Below, piece by piece: positions 23,864 to 32,205 of a stretch of DNA of 35,677 nucleotides; positions within the stretch are counted from its first letter, which is position 1, and each line of letters opens with the position of its first letter. The DNA is taken from contig JAKEGO010000020.1 of the NCBI GenBank assembly GCA_022615805.1, forward strand, positions 1-35,677. Reading direction: 5' to 3'. The notes beneath the pieces are model-generated. The model did not search any database. It was not told the origin of the DNA and saw only the letters and a list, made by a program, of their open reading frames with translations. Source of the stretch: Thermoplasmata archaeon. GTDB lineage: Archaea; Thermoplasmatota; JAKEGO01. The position numbers and the translations under genes were made by a program.

Positions 23864-26800
23864 TCATAGCACCTCGCATATCGCCCCCTTGATGAGGGAG
23901 AGGATCTGCTGGTCCTTGAAGCCCTTCTGCTGTATGGCCCCGGAGCGGCAGGTGGCGGCGCAGAGGCCGCACCCCTTGCAAAGGGCCTCGGTGACGGCTG
24001 CATGGCCGTCCTTGAGCTCGATGGCGTTGTAGGGGCACGCGGCGACGCACAGACCGCAGCCGACGCACATCGCATCGTCGACCGCCGAGACCGTGGCCTC
24101 GGCCTCGAAGTGGTCCTTCGAGATGATGGTGCAAGCCCTGCTTGCCGCGGCGTAGGCCTGGGCGATGGTCTCGCCTATGAACTTGGGGGAGTGGGCCATG
24201 CCGGCGAGGAAGACCCCCTCCGTGCTGAAGTCCACGGGCCTGAGCTTGACGTGCGCCTCGAGGAAGAACCCGTCCGAGTTGAGCGGGACCTTGAGGAGCT
24301 TGCCCAGTGCCTCGTTTCCGTCGGGGGGTGCGATCGCGGGGGACAATACCACCCTGTCCGCCGATATGTCGATGTCCTCGCCGAGTATCGGGTCCCGGAC
24401 TCGCACCTCGAGGCCGCCGCCGGTCCGGGCGACGACGGGCTTGCGGTCAAGGTCGTACCGGACGAAGATGACGCCCTTCTCCCGGGCCCGTTCGTACAGG
24501 GTCTCGTTGAAGCCGTACGTGCGCATGTCGCGGTAGAGGACGAACACGCGGGCGTCGGGGTAGCGTTCCACCACCCGCAGCGCGTTCTTCACCGCGTTCG
24601 TGCAGCATATCCTGCTGCAATATGGCCGGTGGTCCTCCCTCGAACCCACGCACTGTATCAGCGCCAGCGTCGAACCGGAGAGGTCGGCCCCCTCCGCCAG
24701 CATCCGCTCCAGGTCCGTCTGAGTGACGACGTCGGGGTCCTGGCCGCACAAGTACTCCGTCGGGACGGACTCGACCGCTCCTGTCGCGACCACGACGACG
24801 CCGTGCTCGATGACCGTCCCGGAACCGCCATGGTCGAGGGTGGTACGGTAGTTGCCGACGTACCCCTCGATGGTCGAGATGGCCGCGCCCGTATGGACCC
24901 GGACCCGCCCGTCCGCCTCGACCCGCGCCGTCAGCCCCCGGAGGAAGGCCTGGACGTCTGCCCCGTCCGCCGTCGTGTGGATGTGGTTCAGGTTGCCGCC
25001 GAGCCGGGAGTCGCGCTCGACGATGTCCACGTCGTAGCCCTGCTCCGCGATGGCGAGGGCCGCCGTCATCCCTGCGAGGCCTCCGCCGACGACCAGCGCT
25101 GACTGCGTCACGCCGAGCCTCACCTTGGACAACGGCTCGATGATCTGCGCCTTCGAGACCGCCATGCGGACGAGGTCGCGGGCCTTGGCTGTGGCGCTCG
25201 CCCTCTCGCCCATGTGGACCCACGAGCACTGGTCGCGGATGTTGGCCATCTCGAACAGGTGGGCGTTGAGCCCCGCCTCCCGCAGGGTCGACTGGAACAG
25301 CGGCTCGTGCGTGCGGGGCGTGCACGACGCCACGATCACGCGGTTGAGGTGGTGCTCCTGGATCGTCTCCACGAACCGCTTCTGCGTGTCCTGCGAGCAC
25401 GTGTAGAGGTTGTCCTCCGCGTGGACGACGTTCGGCAGGCCGCGGGCGTAGGCGACGAGCCCGGGCACGTCGATGTAACCGCCGATGTTGATCCCGCAGT
25501 GGCAGATGAAGACGCCGATCCGCGGAGCATCCCCCCGGACGTCCGCCTCGGCGGGGAGGGCCTTGCCGCCCACGAGGGTGTCCCTCGCGCTCGCTATCAG
25601 CCCGCTGGCCCTCGCGGCCGCCCCCGATGCCTCCATGACCGTCTCCGGGATGTCCTTCGGCCCCGCGAAAGAGCCGCAGACGAAGACCCCCTCGCGGGAC
25701 GTGCTGACGGGGTCGAGGCCGTCGACGGCGCAGAACCCCCTCTCCGTGAGTTCGACGCCGACGCGTTCGGCGAGCCGGCGGGCGCCCTCGCTCGCCGTGA
25801 AGCCCACAGAGAGCACGACGAGGTCGAACCTCTCCTCTTCGATGTGGCCATCCTCGGTCTCGTACCTTATCAGGAGGTCGTTGGTTTCCGGGTCCTCTTC
25901 GACCCTGGAGACGCGGCACCGCAGGAACCTGACCCCGTACTCGTCCCGCGCCCTGTCGTAATAGGCCTCGAAGCCCTTCCCGAAGGTGCGCATGTCCATG
26001 AAGAATATCGTCGGCTCGATGGTAGGGACGTGCTCCTTTGCGATCACCGCCTCCTTGATCGCATACGTGCAGCAGACGGACGAGCAGTAGTCCCTCCCGC
26101 AGCCGAGGTCCCTCGAGCCCACGCACTGCAACCACGCTATGCGCCGGGGCTGGACGCCGTCCGACGGCCTCAGGACGTGGCTCCTGAAGGGGCCGCTGGC
26201 GGAGAGGATGCGCTCGAACTCGATGCTCGATACGACGTTCGGGAAGCGCCCGTGGCCGTACTCGGGCTTGAGCGCCGGGTCGAACTCCTCGAAGCCCGGG
26301 CAGAGGATCACGCTGCCGACCCGCAGCTCCACAATCTCGTCCTTGTCGTCGTACCGGATCGCATTCGCGAGGCACAGGTTCTCGCACAGGCCGCAGCCGA
26401 TGCACCTCTCCCGGTCGATGGCGAAGGCGAGCGGGACCGCTTGCGGGTAGAGGAGGTAGATCGCACGCCTCTCGTTCATCCCCTCGTTGAAGGAGTTGAT
26501 GGCGTCGATGGGGCACTCCCTCGCGCAGACGCCGCAGCCGGTGCAGGCCTCGGGGTCCACGTAGCGGGCCTTTCGCCTGATCCTCACGCGGAAGTCGCCC
26601 GGCGTGCCCTCGAACCCCTCCACCTCGGAGTAGGTGACGAGCTCGATGTTCGGGTGGCGGCCGACATCGACGAGCTTCGGTGCCATTATGCACATGGAGC
26701 AGTCGTTGGTCGGGAAGGTCTTGTCCAGCTGGGCCATCGTGCCGCCGATGCCGGGCGCCGTGTCGACGAGGTAGACCTTGAACCCGGAGTTCGCTAGGTC

Positions 26801-26869
26801 GAGGGCCGCCTGCATGCCGGCGATGCCGCCGCCCACCACGAGGACCGCACCCACGGCATCGGGCGTCAC
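23864..26869 (-). CDS. hdrA: Double-length HdrA (paralogue 2)
   Basis: About 1001 residues, last gene of the right-hand operon. It starts almost at once with the first FAD motif (VLVVGGGIAGMQAALD) and lacks the leader of paralogue 1. It then has FPTNDCSMC, two ferredoxin motifs (CTGCGVCARECP and CIGCGLCENLCL), YCSSVCCTYAIKEA, ICHCGIN, a second FAD motif near residue 595 (LVVGGGLAGM), YCSRICCTNAVKNA and a C-terminal two-cluster ferredoxin. Both halves keep the CC pair. It is clearly closer to paralogue 3 than to paralogue 1 (shared CTPRTHEPLF and FEMANIRDQCSWVHM). The start is taken as GTG 26869, whose GTGA overlaps the mvhD stop and which has GGTGAG upstream; a GTG at 26875 is also in frame. 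Confidence 0.92.
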   Translation of the reverse strand: MTPDAVGAVLVVGGGIAGMQAALDLANSGFKVYLVDTAPGIGGTMAQLDKTFPTNDCSMCIMAPKLVDVGRHPNIELVTYSEVEGFEGTPGDFRVRIRRKARYVDPEACTGCGVCARECPIDAINSFNEGMNERRAIYLLYPQAVPLAFAIDRERCIGCGLCENLCLANAIRYDDKDEIVELRVGSVILCPGFEEFDPALKPEYGHGRFPNVVSSIEFERILSASGPFRSHVLRPSDGVQPRRIAWLQCVGSRDLGCGRDYCSSVCCTYAIKEAVIAKEHVPTIEPTIFFMDMRTFGKGFEAYYDRARDEYGVRFLRCRVSRVEEDPETNDLLIRYETEDGHIEEERFDLVVLSVGFTASEGARRLAERVGVELTERGFCAVDGLDPVSTSREGVFVCGSFAGPKDIPETVMEASGAAARASGLIASARDTLVGGKALPAEADVRGDAPRIGVFICHCGINIGGYIDVPGLVAYARGLPNVVHAEDNLYTCSQDTQKRFVETIQEHHLNRVIVASCTPRTHEPLFQSTLREAGLNAHLFEMANIRDQCSWVHMGERASATAKARDLVRMAVSKAQIIEPLSKVRLGVTQSALVVGGGLAGMTAALAIAEQGYDVDIVERDSRLGGNLNHIHTTADGADVQAFLRGLTARVEADGRVRVHTGAAISTIEGYVGNYRTTLDHGGSGTVIEHGVVVVATGAVESVPTEYLCGQDPDVVTQTDLERMLAEGADLSGSTLALIQCVGSREDHRPYCSRICCTNAVKNALRVVERYPDARVFVLYRDMRTYGFNETLYERAREKGVIFVRYDLDRKPVVARTGGGLEVRVRDPILGEDIDISADRVVLSPAIAPPDGNEALGKLLKVPLNSDGFFLEAHVKLRPVDFSTEGVFLAGMAHSPKFIGETIAQAYAAASRACTIISKDHFEAEATVSAVDDAMCVGCGLCVAACPYNAIELKDGHAAVTEALCKGCGLCAATCRSGAIQQKGFKDQQILSLIKGAICEVL

Positions 26870-27639
26870 CGACACTCACCCCCGGTCCCCGCGAGAACGT
26901 AGAGCGGGGAGTCGCCGTCCATCCCGCCCGAGTGGACGATCCCCCGGTCCTCCAGGTCGACGATGATGCGGAGGACGTCGCGCGGCGGCATGTCGAGGGC
27001 GCCCGCTATGGTCCCGACGGTCATGGGGCCCTTGCCGAGCTCGGCGCGGACCCGCTGCCGGAAGTGCTCGACCGAGATGTTGCGCCAAAGAACCTCGCGG
27101 AAGGCGTCGGCGTCGAGGACCTCCCCGTACGCGTTGCCGGCCTCCACGAGCTCGCGCTCCTTGCCGACCAGCCAACGGAGCCGGTCGCTCGCAGCGATCC
27201 CCTCTCCCACGGCGGCCCTCTCCGAGGCCCCCGGGACGCCGGACAGGGGCCCGAGGGCGCGCACCCGCCCGACGAAGCACGTGATGACCTCGCCGAAACG
27301 CTGGCCTTCCGCGGCCGAGACCCAGTCCAGGAGGAGGCGCTCGGGCTCGATGCCGACCTCCTCCAGGATCCTGCTCGCCATCGCCATCTTCCTTTCGGCC
27401 TGGTAGTTCCCGGTGAGGTAGTGGCAGTCGCCGGGGTGGCACCCGAGGACCGCAACGCCGTCTGCGCCGCCTCTGAAGGCCTCCAGCACAAGTACCGGGT
27501 CCACGCGGCCGGAGCACATGACGCGGATGACGCGGACGTTGGGAGGGTACTGCACCCGGGAGACGCCGGCGAGGTCGGCGCCGGCGTAGGCGCACCAGTT
27601 GCAGAGGAAACCCAGTATGCGTGGCTCCCAGGAGGTCAT
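26866..27639 (-). CDS. mvhD: MvhD-family [2Fe-2S] subunit with C-terminal winged-helix-like extension
   Basis: A 257-residue protein. Residues 1-135 are a normal MvhD with cysteines in FLCNWCAYAGAD (13 and 16), VMCSGRV (42) and GCHPGDCHY (67 and 72). An extra 120 residues follow; their end (about 187-250) contains PMTVGTIAGALDMPPRDVLR then DLEDRGIVHS, which looks like a winged helix-turn-helix with a short wing. Whether it binds DNA or is a protein-docking module is unknown. It lies between two hdrA genes; its stop overlaps the start of paralogue 2 and its ATG overlaps the stop of paralogue 3. No hydrogenase or Flx genes accompany it. Confidence 0.9.
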   Translation of the reverse strand: MTSWEPRILGFLCNWCAYAGADLAGVSRVQYPPNVRVIRVMCSGRVDPVLVLEAFRGGADGVAVLGCHPGDCHYLTGNYQAERKMAMASRILEEVGIEPERLLLDWVSAAEGQRFGEVITCFVGRVRALGPLSGVPGASERAAVGEGIAASDRLRWLVGKERELVEAGNAYGEVLDADAFREVLWRNISVEHFRQRVRAELGKGPMTVGTIAGALDMPPRDVLRIIVDLEDRGIVHSGGMDGDSPLYVLAGTGGECR

Positions 27640-30600
27640 GGCCGCACCCCCCCGAAGGCGTCGATCTGCGCCCCGATCTCGTCGTCCGTGAAGTGCCGCA
27701 TGGTGATCGCGAGCTTCGGGCACGAGGCGCCGCAGACGCCGCACCCCTTGCACGATGCCGATATGACCGTGGCCTTCCGGCCCCCCTCCATCAGCGATAT
27801 GTCGATCGCCTTGAAAGGGCACAGGGAGGCGCAGAGGCCGCATCCGATGCAGAGGTCGCGGTCGACGACCGCGACGGCGGGGTCCACGGTCACCCGCCCC
27901 TTGGACAGGAGCGTGGCGGCCCTCCCGGCCGCGGCGCAGGCCTGCGCGATCGACTCGTCAATCGTCTTCGGCGAATGGGCCATTCCGGCGAGGAAGACGC
28001 CGTCGGTGGCGAAGTCCACCGGCCGGAGCTTGACGTGGGCCTCCAGGAAGAAGCCGTCGGCGTTCCGCGGGACCTTGAGCATCTTCGCAAGGGCCATGCT
28101 GTCCTCCCTCGGCTCGATGGCGGGGCTCAGCGCGAGGAGGTCGGCGTCTATGACGATGTCCTCGCCGAGGATGGGCTCGCGGGCCGTTATCCTGAGGCGG
28201 CCTGCCTCGGAGGTCACGACCGGTGGTCCCTCCGGGTCGAACCTGATGAAGATGGCGCCGAGCTCCCGCGCCCTCTCGTAGGCGACCTCCCGCGTGCCGT
28301 AGGTGCGGATGTCGCGGTAGAGGACGAACACCCGGGCGTCGGGGAAGGTCTCGAGGATGCGGACTGCGTTCTTCACGGCGTCGATGCAGCACACGCGGCT
28401 GCAGTACGGGCGGGCCGTGTCGCGCGAGCCGACGCACTGTATCATCGCGACGGTCCTGCCGGACAGGTCCTCGCCATCGGCCACCATCCGCTCGAGCTGG
28501 CGCTGGGTGACGACGCGCTCGTCCATGCCGTACATGTACGCGTCCGGGACGGACTCGACGGCGCCGGTGGCGACGATGACGGCGCCGTGCTCGACGGCCG
28601 TCGTCGAGCCGGCAGCCTCGAGGACCGTCCTGAAGTTCCCGACATAGCCTTCGATGGACGCGATCGCGGACGAGAGACGGAGGTCGATGAGCGGGTGGCC
28701 CCGGACCCGCGAGACGAGCTCCGCCAGGTAGGACGGGACGTCGTCGTTCTCGAGCGTGTAGCGGGTGTGGAGGAGGTTGCCGCCGAGGCGGTCCTCCCGC
28801 TCGACCAGGGTCGCGGGGAATCCCTGTCCCGCGAGGGCGAGTGCGGCCGTCATGCCGGCGAGCCCGCCGCCGATCACCAGGGCGCGGGGGTTGACGTCGA
28901 GCGTCACCTCCTCGAGGGGCTCGATGAGGAGTGCCTTCGCCACGGCCATGCGCACCTGGTCGCTCGCCTTCGCGGTGGCCTCCTCGGGCGCGTTCATGTG
29001 GACCCACGAGCACTGGTCGCGTATGTTCGCCATCTCGAACAGGTGCGGGTTCAGCCCGGCCTCGCGGAGGGTCTCCTTGAAGAGGGGCTCGTGCGTCCGG
29101 GGCGTGCACGAGGCGACGATGACGCGGTTCAGGCCGTGCTCGCGGATCCGCTCCACGAGCGAGCGCTGGGCGTCCGCCGAGCACGTGTAGAGGCTGTCCT
29201 CGGCGAGGACGACTCCGGGCAGGCCCCTCGCGTACTCGACCACCGCCGGGACGTCGACGTAGGCGCCGATGTTGATGCCGCAGTGGCAGACGAAGACGCC
29301 CACCCTCGGCACCTGGCCACGGACGTCGATCTCGGCGGGGTGCTCGGCCCGGGTCACCAGGGCGCCGCGCGAGCCGGCGATGAGGGCGCCCGCCCTGGCG
29401 GCGGCGCCCGATGCCTCGATGACCGTCTCCGGGATGTCCTTTGGCCCCGCGAAGGCCCCGCAGACGAAGACGCCGGGGACGCTCGTCTCCATGGGCGACG
29501 TCTCGCCGGTCACGCAGAAGCCGAAGCGGTCCGTCTCGACGCCGACGAGGGACGCGAGGTCCCGGGCCGTCCGTCCGGGCTCGAGCCCGACCGAGAGGAC
29601 GACCATGTCGAACCTCTCCTCACGGAGGCTGCCGTCCTCCGCCTCGTACCTGACCACGAGGTCGTGGCTCCCGGGGGCCTCCCTGACGTCCGCGACGCGG
29701 GAACGGATGAAGCGGACGCCGTGCCTGTCCCTGGCGGCCGTGAAGTACTCCTCGAAGCCCTTGCCGAAGGTGCGCATGTCCATGTAGAACATCGTCGGCT
29801 CGATGCGCGGGTCGTGCTCCCTCGCGATGACGGCCTCCTTTATGCCGTAGGTGCAGCAGACGGACGAGCAGTACTCGTTGCCGCACCCCCGGTCCCGCGA
29901 GCCGACGCAGTTGATCCATGCGATGCGCCGCGGCTCGGCGCCGTCGGACGGGCGGCGCACGTGCCCCTCGTACGGCCCGCTGGCCGAGAGGATGCGCTCG
30001 AACTCGAGGCTCGTGACGACGTTCGGGAAGTTCTCGTATCCGTACTCCCCCTTCAGGCGAGGATCGAACCCCTCGAAACCGGGCGCGAGGACGATGGCCC
30101 CGACCTCGAGGACGCGCTCCCTGTCCTCCATGTCGAGGTCGACCGCGCCCGCAGGACAGACGGAGACGCACTTCTGCACGCACTTCCCCTTCGTGACCTG
30201 GAGGCAGCGCTCGGGGTCGACGACGTATCGCATCGGCACGGCCTGCGGGTACGGGATGTATATCGCCCCGCGCCTCGAGAGCCCCTCGTCGTAGTCGTCT
30301 GGGAACCTTCCCGCGAGGACGCACGCCTCGGCGCAGAGGCCGCAGCCCACGCAGGCTTCGGTGACGCGGCGGGCGCGCTCGCGCACCTTGACCCGGAACG
30401 CTCCGGCCTCGCCCTCCACAGCGACCACGTCGGCGTTGGTCGCGAGGTCGACGTTCGGGTGCCTCCCGATGTCGACGAGCTTCGGGGAGAGTATGCACAG
30501 CGAGCAATCGTTCGTGGGGAAGGTCTTGTCGAGCTGCGCCATGACGCCGCCGATGGCCGGCGAGCCCTCGACGAGGTGCACGCGGAAGCCCGCCTCCGCG

Positions 30601-30827
30601 AGGTCGAGCGCGGCCTGTATTCCTCCGACGCCCCCGCCCACGACGAGCGCGGCGCCGACCGGGGCGCGCGCTCCCGTCGCCCCGGGAACGCTTCCGCCGG
30701 ACGCACCGGGTTCGGATGCGCCGCCTCCAGCTGCCCTCGCTGCCTCGGGCACGCCCGGACCGGATACGGGGGTGGCGCCATCGTGACCGCAGGCGCACCC
30801 CTCCGTCCCCGCCGGCCTCGGGCTCAT
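27636..30827 (-). CDS. hdrA: Double-length HdrA (paralogue 3)
   Basis: A 1063-residue protein with a Gly/Pro/Ala-rich N-terminal leader (about 57 residues, containing CACGH) before the first FAD motif (LVVGGGVGGIQAALD). It has FPTNDCSLC, one normal ferredoxin motif (Cys159, 162, 165, 169) and an unusual second set with spacing C-x7-C-x3-C-x3-C (Cys208, 216, 220, 224). YCSSVCCTYGIKEA, VCHCGIN, a second FAD motif near 645, YCSRVCCIDAVKNA and a C-terminal two-cluster ferredoxin follow. Its start overlaps the hdrB stop as ATGA. It is the HdrA most directly linked to hdrB and hdrC of this operon and may be the one that binds them. Confidence 0.92.
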   Translation of the reverse strand: MSPRPAGTEGCACGHDGATPVSGPGVPEAARAAGGGASEPGASGGSVPGATGARAPVGAALVVGGGVGGIQAALDLAEAGFRVHLVEGSPAIGGVMAQLDKTFPTNDCSLCILSPKLVDIGRHPNVDLATNADVVAVEGEAGAFRVKVRERARRVTEACVGCGLCAEACVLAGRFPDDYDEGLSRRGAIYIPYPQAVPMRYVVDPERCLQVTKGKCVQKCVSVCPAGAVDLDMEDRERVLEVGAIVLAPGFEGFDPRLKGEYGYENFPNVVTSLEFERILSASGPYEGHVRRPSDGAEPRRIAWINCVGSRDRGCGNEYCSSVCCTYGIKEAVIAREHDPRIEPTMFYMDMRTFGKGFEEYFTAARDRHGVRFIRSRVADVREAPGSHDLVVRYEAEDGSLREERFDMVVLSVGLEPGRTARDLASLVGVETDRFGFCVTGETSPMETSVPGVFVCGAFAGPKDIPETVIEASGAAARAGALIAGSRGALVTRAEHPAEIDVRGQVPRVGVFVCHCGINIGAYVDVPAVVEYARGLPGVVLAEDSLYTCSADAQRSLVERIREHGLNRVIVASCTPRTHEPLFKETLREAGLNPHLFEMANIRDQCSWVHMNAPEEATAKASDQVRMAVAKALLIEPLEEVTLDVNPRALVIGGGLAGMTAALALAGQGFPATLVEREDRLGGNLLHTRYTLENDDVPSYLAELVSRVRGHPLIDLRLSSAIASIEGYVGNFRTVLEAAGSTTAVEHGAVIVATGAVESVPDAYMYGMDERVVTQRQLERMVADGEDLSGRTVAMIQCVGSRDTARPYCSRVCCIDAVKNAVRILETFPDARVFVLYRDIRTYGTREVAYERARELGAIFIRFDPEGPPVVTSEAGRLRITAREPILGEDIVIDADLLALSPAIEPREDSMALAKMLKVPRNADGFFLEAHVKLRPVDFATDGVFLAGMAHSPKTIDESIAQACAAAGRAATLLSKGRVTVDPAVAVVDRDLCIGCGLCASLCPFKAIDISLMEGGRKATVISASCKGCGVCGASCPKLAITMRHFTDDEIGAQIDAFGGVRP

Positions 30828-31714
30828 TCGGCCCCCCCGGCGCCCCCGAGCTTCGCCATCAGCTCGGTGGGCTTTACCTTGTTAAGCCTGAAGCCGAGCT
30901 CCTTCGGGTCGACGCCGTAGGCGAGCCCCAGGACCTGCGGGTAGTACAGAACGGGGATGCCGTACGTCTCCCCGAACTCCTGCTCGATCTTGCGCTGGTT
31001 GTCCTCGTACATCACGGTGCAGAACGGGCATATCGAGACCAGGGCGTCGACGCCCGCCTTCCTGACCGACTCGAGCTTCGCCTTCGACATCCGGAGGGCG
31101 ATCCCCTGGTCCACGCCGAGGATGGCGCCGCCGCAGCAGTCGAGCTTTCCCTCGTAGTCGACCCATTTCGCGCCCGTGACGGAGACGAGCTCCTCCACGG
31201 TATGCGGGTCCTCCGGGTCGTCGAACCCCTCGTATATGTGCGCCGGCCGCAGGTAGTGGCACCCGTAATGGACCGCGAACCTGAGCCCGCTGAGGTCACG
31301 CACGACGGGCTCCTTCAGACGCTCGAGCCCGACGTCCTCGTACAGCACCCTCGAGAAGTGCTTCACCTTCACGCCGGGGCGGTACTCCCTGTCGACGAGC
31401 GCGAGCCGCCCGTTGACGCGGGCGAGGACGTCCGGATGGGCGTCCAGCTCCTTCTGCGCCTCGGTCAGGACCCCGGTGCAGGCGCTGCAGAGGGTGCAGA
31501 CGTCGAGCCCCATTTCCCCCGCCACGGCCAGGTTGCGGGCGGCCATCGCCATGGCGTCCTCCCTCGATGTCGACTTCATGGGGTAGCCGCAGCACGAGAA
31601 CGGCTCGACGTCGACGAATTCGATGCCGAGCTTCGCAGCCACGGCCCGGGCGCTCAGCTCGTAGTTCAGGCCCCGGACCGGTATCGTGCACCCGAGGAAG
31701 AGCGCGTACCTCAT
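30824..31714 (-). CDS. hdrB: HdrB, heterodisulfide reductase catalytic subunit family (copy 2)
   Basis: A 296-residue HdrB with both CCG sites complete: Cys9, 41, 42, 76, 79 and Cys152, 193, 194, 229, 232. Begins MRYALFLGCTIPVRGLNYE, close to methanogen HdrB. It has ATGA overlaps with both neighbours (hdrC upstream and hdrA downstream), so the three are translated together. The disulfide or other acceptor is unknown; no coenzyme M or coenzyme B synthesis genes are in the window. The true start is ATG 31714, not the longer frame upstream, which is the shadow of hdrC. Confidence 0.93.
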   Translation of the reverse strand: MRYALFLGCTIPVRGLNYELSARAVAAKLGIEFVDVEPFSCCGYPMKSTSREDAMAMAARNLAVAGEMGLDVCTLCSACTGVLTEAQKELDAHPDVLARVNGRLALVDREYRPGVKVKHFSRVLYEDVGLERLKEPVVRDLSGLRFAVHYGCHYLRPAHIYEGFDDPEDPHTVEELVSVTGAKWVDYEGKLDCCGGAILGVDQGIALRMSKAKLESVRKAGVDALVSICPFCTVMYEDNQRKIEQEFGETYGIPVLYYPQVLGLAYGVDPKELGFRLNKVKPTELMAKLGGAGGAE

Positions 31715-32205
31715 CCCGTGGTCACCTCCTCGAGTACCGGGTCCCTGCATATCTCTCGCACCTCGGGGATCTCCTTGCGGACCGGCGGGAGGCCCATCTT
31801 CTCGCGCTTCTTGTTGTCGAAGTCCTCGACCTCGTAGAGCCTTCCGTGCGCCATCAGGAGCCGCGCCTGCTCCCTGAAGGACGGGTGGACGTGACCCTCG
31901 CGCATCGCGATGTTCTTCAGCGCCGCCATGATGTCGGTGAGGCAGACGTCCTGGGGGCAGCGGTCGTAGCACGTGTAGCACGTGCTGCAGAGCCATATGA
32001 AGTCGGACGAGAGCACCTGCTCCCGCATCCCGAGGAGGACCATCCGGATGATCTTCCGGGGGTTGTACCTGTCGTCGATCTCGCGGACAGGGCACCCGGC
32101 GGTGCAGGTGCCGCACGCGAAGCAGCGGGAGATCTCCTTGCCGCCAAGCTCCGCCGCGACCTCGCGCCAGAAGCCGGCGTCGAGCTCGCTCGTCCTTATG
32201 GTCAT
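31711..32205 (-). CDS. hdrC: HdrC, two-cluster iron-sulfur subunit (copy 2)
   Basis: A 164-residue HdrC-family protein. [4Fe-4S] motifs: Cys28/31/34/38 (CFACGTCTAGCP) and Cys73/76/79/83 (CSTCYTCYDRCP). A C-terminal extension of about 60 residues (HPSFREQARLLMAHGRLYEV...) matches the longer HdrC form found in many archaea. Its ATG overlaps the stop of the lipoate ligase by one base (TGATG), so the ligase and this Hdr subunit are translated in step. Confidence 0.93.
   Translation of the reverse strand: MTIRTSELDAGFWREVAAELGGKEISRCFACGTCTAGCPVREIDDRYNPRKIIRMVLLGMREQVLSSDFIWLCSTCYTCYDRCPQDVCLTDIMAALKNIAMREGHVHPSFREQARLLMAHGRLYEVEDFDNKKREKMGLPPVRKEIPEVREICRDPVLEEVTTG

Noticed and set aside
27621..30920. 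A very long open frame on the plus strand opposite hdrA paralogue 3 (and similar ones opposite the other hdrA genes, korA, frdA and glcD)
   Set aside because: GC-rich codon use leaves the antisense frame free of stops. The translations are rich in Asp, Val, Arg and His with no family resemblance, while the opposite strand encodes complete, recognisable proteins.
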